Positions 49,016 to 58,900 are shown, numbered from the stretch's first letter. The stretch is 64,000 nt of DNA from CAZYTM01 sp964649725 (GCA_964649725.1 CAZYTM010000001.1:620001-684000); one strand, 5' to 3'. Notes: generated by a model not told the origin, from the letters alone. A program made the numbers and translations.

Positions 49016-49558
49016 TCAGGAAAGTGCAAGTTGATAGGTCGCCTCTCTATTATGAATTGCGCCGCTGTCGGTGAGGAGGCTGGAATAGAGATGAAACTCG
49101 CTGACCGGGAAGGATGGGGTGACAAACCCCTGCTGCTCCTTTTCCAGTTTCATGGTCAACCCTGGCTGTGGTTCCCTTATCCGTGCCAGGGTGATATGTG
49201 GCGAGAATGGTCGCCCTTCCGGGGCTATGCCGGTCAGTTGCAGGACTCTTTCTATCTGGCGTTGCAGTTGCAGCAGTTCCAGCTGTCGCTCCACACCGAC
49301 CCAGATGATCCGTGCCATCTGCCCTGGGGGAAAATGACCAACCCTGGTAAGACTGAGGCTGAATGCAGGTGCTATGATGCTGGACAGGGACTGCTGCACC
49401 CTACATTTAAGCGACTCGTCGGCCGGTCCGATGAACCGGAGCGTCAGATGGAGCTGGTCAGACTTAACCCACCTGGCTTCCCGGAGATCCATTCTGATGC
49501 CTGCTAACGCCTCCCTTACAGCTGCCGGTAGATCTAGCGCAACAAAGAGTCGGTACAT
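49016..49558 (-). CDS. thpR: RNA 2',3'-cyclic phosphodiesterase
   Basis: A 180-residue 2H-phosphoesterase. The two HxT/S motifs are HLTLRFIG (about residue 37) and HITLARI (about residue 124), within MYRLFVALDLPAAVREAL and PFSPHITLARIREPQPG. It opens 2',3'-cyclic phosphate ends of RNA. First gene of the minus-strand run thpR-yaiI-yaeQ-SRPBCC, transcribed away from serS. Confidence 0.88.
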   Translation of the reverse strand: MYRLFVALDLPAAVREALAGIRMDLREARWVKSDQLHLTLRFIGPADESLKCRVQQSLSSIIAPAFSLSLTRVGHFPPGQMARIIWVGVERQLELLQLQRQIERVLQLTGIAPEGRPFSPHITLARIREPQPGLTMKLEKEQQGFVTPSFPVSEFHLYSSLLTDSGAIHNREATYQLALS

Positions 49559-49880
49559 AGCTTGTCACTCTTCCCCCTGTCGATGGAATAATTCTTCAAG
49601 TTTGCAGCTGCCAGTTTGTCAGCTATCAGTAACTGCAAAGGGGTGCTTTGGCCGGGACTGGCTTAATTGGTATATTCTGCCCATGAGCAGGTCATTAACG
49701 GCATTGCAGAGCAATATGACGGCGGTCAATATTCTGGCTGGCAGCATCTGTATTGCATGGCGAATAAAGAGCAAGTTGCAAAAGCTCCAAAATGGTCAAA
49801 TCCTATAAATTTGTTGACTAACATTGGGGCAAATGTTACAAAATATAGCTTTATTTATCAATTTGGTAAAGGGTTTTCCC
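49559..49880. other. 322-bp intergenic region between thpR and serS
   Basis: Divergent promoter region without a supported gene. It contains the serS promoter candidate at 49814. No T-box-like or other structured leader for serS was apparent. Confidence 0.45.
49814..49842 (+). promoter_or_regulatory. Candidate serS promoter
   Basis: TTGACT (49814-49819), 17-base spacer, TACAAA (49837-49842), with AAAATATAG continuing. It places the transcript start within about 35 bases of ATG 49881 and rules out the earlier in-frame start at 49824. Confidence 0.45.
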
Positions 49881-51149
49881 ATGCTTGATGCCAGATTCAT
49901 CCGCGACCATCTTGAAGAGGTGGATACCCGCCTCGGGACCCGTGGTGCTGGTGTTGATCTGTCCGGCTTCCGTCAGCTTGACGGGCAACGGCGTGATTTG
50001 CTGCTGGAGAGTGAGAATCTCAAGGCACTGCGCAACAAGGTCTCTGATGAGATCAGCCGGGTCAAGGATAAAAGCGAGGTGCAGGGCCGGATTGTCGAGA
50101 TGCGCGAGGTCTCCCAGCGGATCAAGGGACTAGACGAGCAGTTGAAAGTGGTTGAAGATGAACTGGAACTGCTCCTTCTCAATGTGCCTAACATCCCCCA
50201 TGCCACTGTACCTCTCGGCAACTCCGAAGCAGATAATAAAGTGGTGCGAAGTTGGGGTGAGCCGACCACCTTTACCTACGAGCCGAAGAACCACTGGGAC
50301 ATCGGTGAACAGCTCGGCATTCTTGATTTCGAACGTGGCGCAAAGCTGACCGGGGCCAGGTTCACCCTCTACCGGGGCGCAGGTGCTCGTCTTGAGCGGG
50401 CGCTGATCAATTTCATGCTTGATCTCCATACGGAGCGGCACAATTATGTTGAAATGCTTCCCCCCTTTATGGTAAACAGGGAAAGCATGACCGGCACAGG
50501 CCAGTTGCCCAAGTTTGCCGACGACCTCTTCCATCTGGAGGGGGTTGATTATTTTCTGATACCGACTGCAGAAGTACCGGTAACCAATATACATCGCGGC
50601 GAGATTCTGCAGGCAGCTGAGCTGCCGCTCAAATATACGGCCTATACCCCCTGTTTCAGGAAAGAGGCTGGATCATACGGCAAGGATACCCGAGGTCTGA
50701 TCCGCCAGCACCAGTTCAACAAGGTCGAGTTGGTCAAGTTTAGCCATCCGGACGAATCATATCAGGAATTGGAAAGCTTGCTCACCGATGCAGAAGAGGT
50801 GCTCAGGCTGCTGGAGTTGCCCTATCGGGTAGTGGAGCTATGCAGTGGCGATCTCGGTTTTTCTGCTGCCAAGACCTATGACATTGAGGTCTGGTTGCCG
50901 GGTCAGAACTGTTATCGTGAGATTTCATCATGTAGTAACTTTGAGGATTTTCAGGCACGCCGGGCCGGGATAAGGTTTCGGGACGGAGTAAAGGGAAAAC
51001 CTGAATTGGTACACACCTTGAATGGTTCCGGGTTGGCTGTCGGAAGAACGTTAGTAGCAATCCTGGAGAATTATCAGCTGCCCGATGGCTCAGTGTCGCT
51101 TCCAACGGCACTTCGACCTTATCTGGGGGGGCTGGAGAAGATAGGCTGA
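49881..51149 (+). CDS. serS: Seryl-tRNA synthetase
   Basis: A 422-residue class II synthetase. An N-terminal antiparallel coiled-coil arm (about residues 25-105, reading LDGQRRDLLLESENLKALRN ... KGLDEQLKVVEDELELLLLNV) binds tRNA-Ser; the catalytic core has motif 2 (FRKEAGSYGKDTRGLIRQHQFNKVE) and motif 3 (GLAVGRTLVAILENYQ). It charges tRNA-Ser, and its four substrates are encoded within the next 1.6 kb. Start at ATG 49881 (MLDARFIRDHLEEV). Confidence 0.96.
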   Translation: MLDARFIRDHLEEVDTRLGTRGAGVDLSGFRQLDGQRRDLLLESENLKALRNKVSDEISRVKDKSEVQGRIVEMREVSQRIKGLDEQLKVVEDELELLLLNVPNIPHATVPLGNSEADNKVVRSWGEPTTFTYEPKNHWDIGEQLGILDFERGAKLTGARFTLYRGAGARLERALINFMLDLHTERHNYVEMLPPFMVNRESMTGTGQLPKFADDLFHLEGVDYFLIPTAEVPVTNIHRGEILQAAELPLKYTAYTPCFRKEAGSYGKDTRGLIRQHQFNKVELVKFSHPDESYQELESLLTDAEEVLRLLELPYRVVELCSGDLGFSAAKTYDIEVWLPGQNCYREISSCSNFEDFQARRAGIRFRDGVKGKPELVHTLNGSGLAVGRTLVAILENYQLPDGSVSLPTALRPYLGGLEKIG

Positions 51150-51154
51150 TTTTG

Positions 51155-51240
51155 GGAGGGATGGCCGAGTGGTTGAAGGCGGCGGTCTTGAAAACCGTTG
51201 AACGAAAGTTCCGTGGGTTCGAATCCTACTCCCTCCGCCA
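51155..51240 (+). tRNA. tRNA-Ser (anticodon TGA)
   Basis: Acceptor stem GGAGGGA with TCCCTCC, discriminator G and encoded CCA (51238-51240). Anticodon loop CTTGAAA. A long variable arm marks it as serine-type. It reads UCN serine codons, mainly UCA. It lies 5 bases after the serS stop. Confidence 0.97.
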
Positions 51241-51300
51241 ATTTTCTAGTAGCTGACTTGAAGGTGCTAATTCTGCTGAAAGATTCAGATATCTGCATGT

Positions 51301-51393
51301 GGAGAGATGGCCGAGTAGGTCGAAGGCGCTCGCCTGCTAAGCGAGTATACTGGGAAACCGGTATCGAGGGTTCGAATCCCTCTCTCTCCGCCA
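51301..51393 (+). tRNA. tRNA-Ser (anticodon GCT)
   Basis: Acceptor GGAGAGA with TCTCTCC, encoded CCA. Anticodon loop CTGCTAA (GCT), reading AGU/AGC. Long variable arm. Confidence 0.97.
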
Positions 51394-51441
51394 TATAAAT
51401 CAGCTGCTAGGGCGGTACCGAGGAATGTATAGGAGGTATTG

Positions 51442-51927
51442 GTGAGACGTTCTTTCAGATTGCTGTGTTTTCTTGTGGTAGTTGTTCTTGCCACAGGTTG
51501 CAGCAAAAAAGAGGAAAAGAAGGTCAATGACACCGTATCGCCCCATGTCCAGGGGGAGAAGAAAGAGTCTTCGGTGGTTGTCCCGGCAAGTGTAAAGGGC
51601 AAATGGAAAGCGGTAAAGATCGCCGTAACTGATAAGACTACCCAAAAGGATACCACTTATACGGTAGCAATCGGTTCACAGTTTGCGATACCTAATTCCA
51701 GCCTGACCATCAAGGTGGAGAGTTTTCTCCCTAATTTCAAGATGGAGGGGACGACGCTCACCTCTGAAACAAATGAACCGAAGAACCCTGCAGCACAGAT
51801 AAGGATTTCTGAGGGGGGCAAGGAAATTTTCAAGGGGTGGCTCTTTTCCCTATACCCGACGACCCATACGTTTCAACACACCCGGTTCGGGTTTTCACTG
51901 GTAGATTTTGTCCCAGCCGGACAGTAA
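51442..51927 (+). CDS. DUF2155 lipoprotein
   Basis: A 161-residue protein beginning with a lipoprotein signal (RRSFRLLCFLVVVVLATGC; lipidated Cys about residue 20). The mature part has VPASVKGKWKAVKIAVTDK, TYTVAIGSQFAIPNSSLTIKVESFLPNFKM and KEIFKGWLFSLYPTTHTFQH, matching DUF2155. Start GTG 51442 (AGGAGGT five bases upstream). Membrane-anchored; function unknown. Stands between tRNA genes. Confidence 0.82.
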   Translation: MRRSFRLLCFLVVVVLATGCSKKEEKKVNDTVSPHVQGEKKESSVVVPASVKGKWKAVKIAVTDKTTQKDTTYTVAIGSQFAIPNSSLTIKVESFLPNFKMEGTTLTSETNEPKNPAAQIRISEGGKEIFKGWLFSLYPTTHTFQHTRFGFSLVDFVPAGQ

Positions 51928-51934
51928 ATATTTT

Positions 51935-52011
51935 GCGCTCGTAGCTCAGCTGGATAGAGCAACGGACTACGAATCCGTAGGTCGGGAGTTCGAATCTCTC
52001 CGAGCGCGCCA
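51935..52011 (+). tRNA. tRNA-Arg (anticodon ACG)
   Basis: Acceptor GCGCTCG with CGAGCGC, discriminator G, encoded CCA ending at 52011. Anticodon loop CTACGAA (ACG). The A34 must be deaminated to inosine to read CGU, CGC and CGA; the enzyme gene tadA starts 19 bases downstream. Confidence 0.97.
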
Positions 52012-52029
52012 ATTTTATCGGTAGTTGCC

Positions 52030-52512
52030 ATGAAGGATGACGTATACTGGATGGGGATCGCTCTCCGTGAGGCCAAGAAAGCCGCAGACCGGGGGGAGGT
52101 CCCCATCGGTGCTGTAGTGGTCAGGGGTGACCAGCTGCTGGGGAGTGGTTGGAACCGTCGCGAGGGGAGCCAGGACCCTTCAGCCCATGCCGAACTGATC
52201 GCGGTCCGTAAGGCAGCCAGAAAAACTGGTAACTGGCGGTTGACCGACACAACCATCTACGTTACCCTGGAGCCTTGCATTATGTGTATGGGGGCTATTC
52301 TGCTGGCCAGAATCGACCGGCTAGTCTTTGGTTGTTACGATCCGAAGGGTGGGGCGGCCGGGTCTCTTTATGACCTCTCTGCTGACTCTCGCCTCAACCA
52401 TAAGGTCAAACTGGTGCCAAGGGTCAGGGAGACAGAGTGCTCCACCATGCTGTCAGATTTTTTCACTGCCCTGCGCAAGGAGAAGAAATTGCGCCGGGGG
52501 AGTAATACGTAA
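52030..52512 (+). CDS. tadA: tRNA-specific adenosine deaminase
   Basis: A 160-residue cytidine-deaminase-fold enzyme. Zinc motifs: SAHAELIAVRKA (HAE, proton shuttle Glu) and LEPCIMCMGAI (PCxxC). It converts A34 of tRNA-Arg(ACG) to inosine. The substrate tRNA gene lies 18 bases upstream on the same strand and the gene is probably in one transcript with the tRNA genes on both sides. Confidence 0.95.
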   Translation: MKDDVYWMGIALREAKKAADRGEVPIGAVVVRGDQLLGSGWNRREGSQDPSAHAELIAVRKAARKTGNWRLTDTTIYVTLEPCIMCMGAILLARIDRLVFGCYDPKGGAAGSLYDLSADSRLNHKVKLVPRVRETECSTMLSDFFTALRKEKKLRRGSNT

Positions 52513-52517
52513 GTTGT

Positions 52518-52605
52518 GGAGAGATGGCCGAGTGGTCGAAGGCGCCTGACTCGAAATCAGGTGTGGCGCAAGTCACCTAGGGTTCGAATCCCTATCTCTC
52601 CGCCA
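52518..52605 (+). tRNA. tRNA-Ser (anticodon CGA)
   Basis: Acceptor GGAGAGA with TCTCTCC, encoded CCA. Anticodon loop CTCGAAA (CGA), reading UCG. Long variable arm. Confidence 0.97.
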
Positions 52606-52653
52606 CAATATTCTTTACAACTGAGCGACCCTTATACTATAGTTTTTCTTTAC

Positions 52654-52744
52654 GGAGAGATGTCCGAGCGGCTGAAGGAGCACGACTGGAAATCGTGTGT
52701 ACGTTAATAGCGTACCGAGGGTTCAAATCCCTCTCTCTCCGCCA
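52654..52744 (+). tRNA. tRNA-Ser (anticodon GGA)
   Basis: Acceptor GGAGAGA with TCTCTCC, encoded CCA ending at 52744. Anticodon loop CTGGAAA (GGA), reading UCU/UCC. Long variable arm. Confidence 0.97.
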
Positions 52745-52812
52745 TTACTTACAGCAACCTGAGCCGTTCATTCCCCCTGGCCGGTAATATCCAGCCAGTA
52801 AATTGCGGGTAG

Positions 52813-52922
52813 AACTGATAGCTGGGTCCCGCGCAACGGAAGGTTATGAACCCCGTCAGGTCCGGAAGGAAGCAGCGGCAGTAACTAACTTCGTGTGCCG
52901 CGGGGGCGCCCAGCTATCAGTT
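52813..52922 (+). ncRNA. ffs: SRP RNA (4.5S, small bacterial type)
   Basis: The conserved SRP domain IV core GTCAGGTCCGGAAGGAAGC is present at about 52855-52873, with the matching GTGTGCCG on the other arm. Ends pair: AACTGATAGCTGGG (52813-52826) with CCCAGCTATCAGTT (52909-52922). This is the short bacterial form that binds Ffh. It lies 69 bases before dnaX, a common arrangement. Confidence 0.95.
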
Positions 52923-52991
52923 GTATCCGCAAGCTAATGAACATGCCCCTCCCTCCTGCCATCCTTAAACTGCTAAAGAGGTTATTACCCC

Positions 52992-54743
52992 TTGTCATAT
53001 CTTGTCCTAGCTAGAAAATGGCGGCCGCAGACCTTTACTGACCTGATCGGCCAGGAACATGTCAGCATGACGCTGAAGAATGCCATCGATACCGGCAGGG
53101 TAGCGCATGCATTCCTCTTCACTGGTGCCCGTGGCGTTGGCAAGACCAGTTCGGCCCGGATCCTGGCCAAGGCGCTCAATTGTGAGCAGGGGATGAGCCC
53201 GGAACCATGCAACGCCTGTACTGCCTGTCTGGAGATAACAGCCGGTAATTCGGTAGATGTCTTCGAGATCGATGGCGCCTCCAATACCAGTGTCGATGAT
53301 ATCCGTGAATTGCGGGAAAATGTCAAATATCTCCCCTCTCGCTGTCGCTATAAAATATTCATCATCGATGAAGTACACATGCTTTCAACCAGCGCCTTCA
53401 ATGCTCTGTTGAAGACCCTGGAGGAGCCACCACCGCACATCAAGTTCATCTTCGCCACTACCGAGCCGCACAAGGTACCAATTACCATCCTCTCTCGCTG
53501 CCAGCGTTTTGATTTCCGCCGTATCCCTTTGCCGATGATTGTTGCCCGGCTGCGCCATATCGTTGATCAGGAAGGGGTTACAATCGGCGATGTAGCACTG
53601 GCCATGATCGCTCGCAAGGGGGACGGCAGCATGCGCGACTCCCTGTCGACCCTTGACCAGGTGCTCGCCTTTTCCGGCGAGCAGGTTGATGATGCTGATG
53701 TGGTTACGCTGCTAGGTGTGGTGGATCGTCGCCTGCTGTTGGAGACCTCCAGGGGGGTTCTGGCAAGGGACTGCCCGGCAGCGCTTGATATAGCAAGGCA
53801 GGTCGATGCAGTCGGTTACAATGTCCGCTCCTTCTGCCAGGAACTGATCGACCATTTTCGCACCATGATGCTCTATAGCGCAGTGGGTGAGGCGGCTGAT
53901 ATGGCTGACCTCGCTGCAGCCGAAGTTGCCGAGATCAAGGCCCAGACAAAGGGTGTAACAGCCGCCGAACTGCAGCGGCATCTGGCTATTCTACTCAAAG
54001 CCGAACAGGAACTCCCCCATTCTACATTTCCGCGGCTGGTACTGGAGATGGCTCTTTTGAAAATGGCGACCCTCGCTCCGATCGTGCCGGTCAACGAGAT
54101 ACTGTCCAGGCTCAAGGAGATCGAAGGGTCTGGTGGTAGCATGTCATCCCAGCCAGCAGCAAAGCCCCATCTGGAGCAGCGCCGGGCTGCGCCACAAGTT
54201 GAACCGCGGCATCCAAGACCTCCGGTGCAGCCAATACCTGTACTGCAGGGGAATACAAAACCGGAGCCGGTAGCAGAACCTGAGTCTGATGGCAAAACTG
54301 CTGCTGATCTACCAACGTCACCGTCAGTCAAATCTGGAGCCGAATCATGGCCGGAGTTCATCTCTTTTGTCCGAACAAAGAAGCCGCTGCTGGCTTCCTT
54401 CCTGGATCATGGCAGACCGCTCAAGGTCTCTGCTGAGCGGATCGAAATCGGGTTTGCCGTCGGTTCATTTCATCTAGGCAATCTGCAGGACCAAAATGCC
54501 AGGCGTGAATTACAGGATCTGGCAGCTGCGTTCTATGCCAAGGCTACAGTTGTAGAGCTTGTGCCAATGACCGATATACCCCCTGATACGCCAATGACAA
54601 TGCTGGAAAAAAAAAGCCTTGAAGAGCATGAAAGATTGACTAGAATGCGTCGAAATGCAGAAGTGCACCCGCTGGTGACCGCTGCCCTGGAGATTTTTGG
54701 TGGCGAGATCGGTACTGTGCAAGAACTTGATAAGCAGGAATAG
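52992..54743 (+). CDS. dnaX: DNA polymerase III tau/gamma subunit
   Basis: A 583-residue clamp-loader ATPase. Start TTG 52992 gives the canonical N terminus SYLVLARKWRPQTFTDLIGQ. Walker A GARGVGKTS (46-54), zinc Cys 64, 73, 76, 79, Walker B IFIIDEVHM, the AAA+ lid, and a Pro-rich linker (about residues 375-440) before the C-terminal tau-type domain. At 54607-54615 nine A residues sit at codons 538-541; the -1 frame reaches TGA at 54620. It is followed 71 bases later by ybaB. Confidence 0.95.
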   Translation: MSYLVLARKWRPQTFTDLIGQEHVSMTLKNAIDTGRVAHAFLFTGARGVGKTSSARILAKALNCEQGMSPEPCNACTACLEITAGNSVDVFEIDGASNTSVDDIRELRENVKYLPSRCRYKIFIIDEVHMLSTSAFNALLKTLEEPPPHIKFIFATTEPHKVPITILSRCQRFDFRRIPLPMIVARLRHIVDQEGVTIGDVALAMIARKGDGSMRDSLSTLDQVLAFSGEQVDDADVVTLLGVVDRRLLLETSRGVLARDCPAALDIARQVDAVGYNVRSFCQELIDHFRTMMLYSAVGEAADMADLAAAEVAEIKAQTKGVTAAELQRHLAILLKAEQELPHSTFPRLVLEMALLKMATLAPIVPVNEILSRLKEIEGSGGSMSSQPAAKPHLEQRRAAPQVEPRHPRPPVQPIPVLQGNTKPEPVAEPESDGKTAADLPTSPSVKSGAESWPEFISFVRTKKPLLASFLDHGRPLKVSAERIEIGFAVGSFHLGNLQDQNARRELQDLAAAFYAKATVVELVPMTDIPPDTPMTMLEKKSLEEHERLTRMRRNAEVHPLVTAALEIFGGEIGTVQELDKQE

Positions 54744-54814
54744 TATAACTATGTTTTAGTATTAGCAAATGTTTTAATTTTGAGTAAAATCAACATAGAT
54801 TATGGAGGCAGACG

Positions 54815-55129
54815 ATGTCCAAAGGTTTGGCGCAGATAATGAAACAGGCGCAGATGATGCAGCAGAAGATGGCGAAATTACAGGAAGATGCTGCGCAGCG
54901 GACGGCTGAAGCATCGGTTGGAGGCGGAGTTGTGACCGCAGTGGTAAGTGGCAAGAACCAGTTACTCTCGCTGACCATAAAAAAAGAAGCAGTTGATCCG
55001 GAAGATGTTGAAATGCTGCAGGATTTGGTGATGACAGCGATCAACGAGGCGCTTGCCAAGGTGCAGTCTGAAATGGCGGAGCAGATGAGTAAAGTCACCG
55101 GCGGGCTCAATATCCCCGGACTCTTCTGA
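54815..55129 (+). CDS. ybaB: YbaB/EbfC nucleoid-associated protein
   Basis: A 104-residue YbaB/EbfC protein: MSKGLAQIMKQAQMMQQKMAKLQEDAAQRTAEAS, then VTAVVSGKNQLLSLTIKKEAVDPEDVEMLQDLVMTAINEALAK and GGLNIPGLF. A dimeric DNA-binding protein, genetically linked to dnaX and recR as here. GGAGG precedes the ATG. Confidence 0.95.
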   Translation: MSKGLAQIMKQAQMMQQKMAKLQEDAAQRTAEASVGGGVVTAVVSGKNQLLSLTIKKEAVDPEDVEMLQDLVMTAINEALAKVQSEMAEQMSKVTGGLNIPGLF

Positions 55130-55311
55130 GATAAGTGAAGGTTCATCGTCGTTATTATAAATTGCCGAGTTAAGGCAGCAGGGAAATTTCTAATAGATCA
55201 GCCGGCATGCTAAAAGTTAAACAAAATCGGATATATAGATACTATATTTACTAATAATAAATAATTTTATTTAAAATATAATAAAAAAATGTTTTATCTT
55301 ATTGTGGAAAT

Positions 55312-55905
55312 ATGCTACATAATTCTCTATCATTTACAAGGCTGGTTGGTGAACTGAAAAAACTGCCTGGAGTTGGCGAAAAAACCGCTTTAAGGCTCGC
55401 CTTGCATCTTTTGAAATCACCCGAGAACGCACGCAACCTTGCTGATGCCTTGCAGGATGCTCTGCAGCGGGTTTGTTTTTGCTCCACCTGCTTCAGTATC
55501 ACCGAGGATGACCCTTGCGCCATCTGTACCGGAACCCGCGACGAGACGATAATCTGTGTTGTGGAAGAGCCACAGGATATGCTGGCCATTGAGCGAAGCC
55601 AGGGCTTTTACGGCCGATATCATGTGCTGCAGGGGTCTTTGTCGCCGCTAACTGGGATTACCCCGGCGCAGTTGCGTATCGCCGAACTGATGCGGCGGTT
55701 GGAAACGGGGCAGGTACGGGAAGTGGTACTGGCCACCAATTTTTCCGTTGAAGGGGAAGCTACAGCGCTCTACCTGAGCAGGTTGATCAAACCGCTAGGT
55801 ATTCGCGTCACCAGGCTTGCCCATGGTATACCGCTTGGCAGTGATCTGGAATATGTTGATTCTGCAACGGTACAGCGGGCCGTTACCAGCCGTTCGGAAG
55901 TATGA
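55312..55905 (+). CDS. recR: Recombination protein RecR
   Basis: A 197-residue RecR: helix-hairpin-helix LKKLPGVGEKTALRLALHLL, zinc finger CFCSTCFSITEDDPCAIC, and Toprim domain IICVVEEPQDMLAIERSQGFYGRYHVLQGSLSPLTGITP, VVLATNFSVEGEATALYL. It works with RecO (and RecF) to load RecA at gaps. Upstream is an AT-rich stretch (about 55200-55290) that could hold its promoter. Confidence 0.95.
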   Translation: MLHNSLSFTRLVGELKKLPGVGEKTALRLALHLLKSPENARNLADALQDALQRVCFCSTCFSITEDDPCAICTGTRDETIICVVEEPQDMLAIERSQGFYGRYHVLQGSLSPLTGITPAQLRIAELMRRLETGQVREVVLATNFSVEGEATALYLSRLIKPLGIRVTRLAHGIPLGSDLEYVDSATVQRAVTSRSEV

Positions 55906-55980
55906 ATAGCAGGTGCATTATTCTGTTCAGCTACGGGTTTTACTCGATAGAATAGACCTTATGACTACACAGGAGGAATT

Positions 55981-58900
55981 ATGAGTCGCAAAATGGTAAC
56001 TATTGATGGCAACACCGCGGCAGCCCATGTGGCGCACGCAACTAACGAGGTGATCGCCATCTATCCCATTACACCTTCGTCGGTGATGGGTGAAATCTCC
56101 GACATGAAGAGCGCCATGGGGGAGAAGAACATCTGGGGTACTGTGCCGACGGTCGTAGAGATGCAGTCCGAGGGGGGTGCTTCCGGTGCCGTACATGGTG
56201 CGTTGCAGACAGGGGCGCTTACTACTACCTTTACTGCCAGCCAGGGGTTGCTGTTGATGATCCCTAACATGTTCAAGATCGCCGGAGAACTGACCTCGAC
56301 AGTATTCCATGTGTCGGCCCGGGCCATTGCCGCCCAGGCTCTCTCCATCTTCGGCGACCATTCCGACGTCATGACCTGCCGCTCTACCGGCTGGGCCTTC
56401 CTCTGCTCCAACAACGTCCAGGAGACAATGGATTTCGCACTCATCGCACAGGCTGCTACCCTGCGCTCCCGTGTCCCTTTCCTCCATTATTTTGACGGCT
56501 TTCGGACCTCCCACGAGGCGCTGAAGGTAAATGAGCTGACCTTTGAAGAAATGAGCGCCATGATTGACGACAAGCTGGTCAATGAGCACAAGGCGCGTGG
56601 TCTTTCGCCGGACAAGCCAGTGATGCGCGGTACTGCCCAGAACCCGGATGTCTATTTCCAGGGACGAGAAACGGTCAACCCCTTCTATCCAAAATGCATC
56701 GATATCGTCCAGCAGGAGATGGACAAGTTCGCCAAGCTGACCGGCCGCAAATACAAGATGGTCGATTATGTAGGTGCCAAGGATGCAGAGCGGGTCGTGG
56801 TGGTGATGGGCTCTGGTGCCGATGTTGTCCAAGAGACGGTTGAGCATCTGGTCTCCAAAAAAGAGAAGGTCGGGGTCGTTAAAATCCGCCTCTATCGACC
56901 CTTCCCGCTGGATGCATTCATCAAGGCGCTTCCCAAGACAGTGAAGAAGATTGCCGTGCTCGACCGTACCAAAGAGCCGGGAGCATTGGGCGAGCCTATG
57001 TATCTGGATGTCAGGACCGCCATCGGTGAGGCTATGGCGGAAGGGAAATTCAAGTTCAACGGCTATCCGGTCATAGTCGGTGGGCGATACGGGCTTGGTT
57101 CCAAAGAGTTCAGCCCGGCCATGGCCAAAGCGGTGTTTGACAACCTTAAGGCTGCCAAGCCGAGGAACAAGTTCGTGGTCGGCATCGAAGAGGATGTCAC
57201 CGGCTGCAGCCTGAAGGTCGATTACTCATTCAAGAACCCGATGGAGGGAGTGTACCAGGCGATGTTCTATGGCTTGGGTTCAGACGGGACCATCGGTGCC
57301 AACAAGAACTCCATCAAGATTATCGGTGAGACTACCAACAACAATGCCCAGGCCTATTTTGTCTATGACTCAAAAAAGGCTGGCTCCATGACCACTTCGC
57401 ACCTGCGCTTCGGCAAGAAGTATATCCGCGCCCCCTATCTGGTCCAGGAGGCCGACTTTGTCGCCTGTCACAACTTCTCGTTCCTGGAGAAGTACAACAT
57501 GCTGGCCAGAGCCAAACAGGGAGCCACATTCCTTCTCAATGCCCCTTTCGGACCGGATGAGATCTGGAACAATATGCCGAAGGAGGTGCAGCAGCAGATC
57601 ATCGACAAGAAATTGAAGTTCTATGTCATCGATGGTGTCAAACTGGGGAACGAGATAGGCTTGGGGCCCCGCATCAATGTCATCATGCAGACCGCCTTCT
57701 TCAAGATATCCAACATCATCCCGCTGAAGATTGCTCTGGCCGAGATAAAGGATGCTATCAAGAAGTCCTATGGCAAGGCAGGCGAGGCGGTGCTGGAGAT
57801 GAACTACAAAGCGGTAGATGCCGGCCTGAACAACCTGTACGAAGTCAAGGCCCCGGCCAAGGCAACCAGCAAGCTGAAAATGGCCGCTGCCGTCTCTTCC
57901 AAGGCGCCGAAGTTTGTCAAGGAGGTTACCGGTGTCATCGTCGCCGGCCTGGGGGACGATCTGCCGGTATCCAAGATGCCAGCAGACGGAACTTTCCCGA
58001 CTGCCACCTCCCAGTACGAGAAGCGGAACATCGCAGTTGACATCCCGGTTTGGGACGAAAAGCTCTGCATCCAGTGCGGTATCTGCTCATTTGTCTGTCC
58101 CCATGCCTCGATCCGTTCAAAGGCATATGATGCCAAGCTTCTCAAGGGTGCACCGGTTACATTCAAATCGGTAGACTGCAAGATTCCGGAGATGGCAGGT
58201 AAGAAGTACACCATCCAGATCGCACCGGAAGACTGTACTGGCTGCGGCGCCTGTGCCCACAACTGCCCGGCCAAGGATAAGGCCAATCCGAAACATAAGG
58301 CGCTGGATATGACTTTCCAGCCGCCACTGCGCACCAAAGAGGCGGAAAACTTCGATTTCTTCCTGGCGCTTCCCGATGTTGATCCGACCAAGGTCAAGCT
58401 CGATACTCTGCGCAGCAACCAGCTTATCCGACCGCTGTTCGAATTCTCCGGGGCATGTGCTGGATGCGGTGAGACTCCTTATCTGAAGCTTATTACCCAA
58501 CTCTTTGGCGACCGGATGCTGATCGCCAACGCCACAGGATGCTCTTCCATATACGGCGGCAATCTCCCGACCACCCCCTATGCACAGCGCGCCGATGGTC
58601 GTGGCCCGGCCTGGTCCAACTCACTTTTCGAGGACAATGCCGAGTTCGGTTTCGGTATGCGCCTGACGGTTGACAAGTTCAATCAGGCTGCTCTGGAATA
58701 CCTGGACCAGTTGATTGGCTGTAACTGTAAATCGTGCAAACCTGCAGTACCGCTCTTCAAAGAAATCAAGAATGCCGATCAGACCAGTCAGGCTGGCATC
58801 GAAGCGCAGCGGGTCAGGGTGGAAAAACTGAAGGGTGTGCTGAAGGGGTGCAAGGAGAAAGCTGCCAAGCTACTTCTGCCGATTACCGACTATCTGGTGA

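Noticed and set aside
49559..49880. T-box or other riboswitch in the serS leader
   Set aside because: No specifier loop, T-box sequence or terminator/antiterminator pair is visible, and T-boxes are not expected in this lineage; the promoter lies close to the start.
55927..56847. 306-codon antisense frame over the 5' part of nifJ
   Set aside because: Runs opposite an unambiguous PFOR domain and has His-rich nonsense-like composition.
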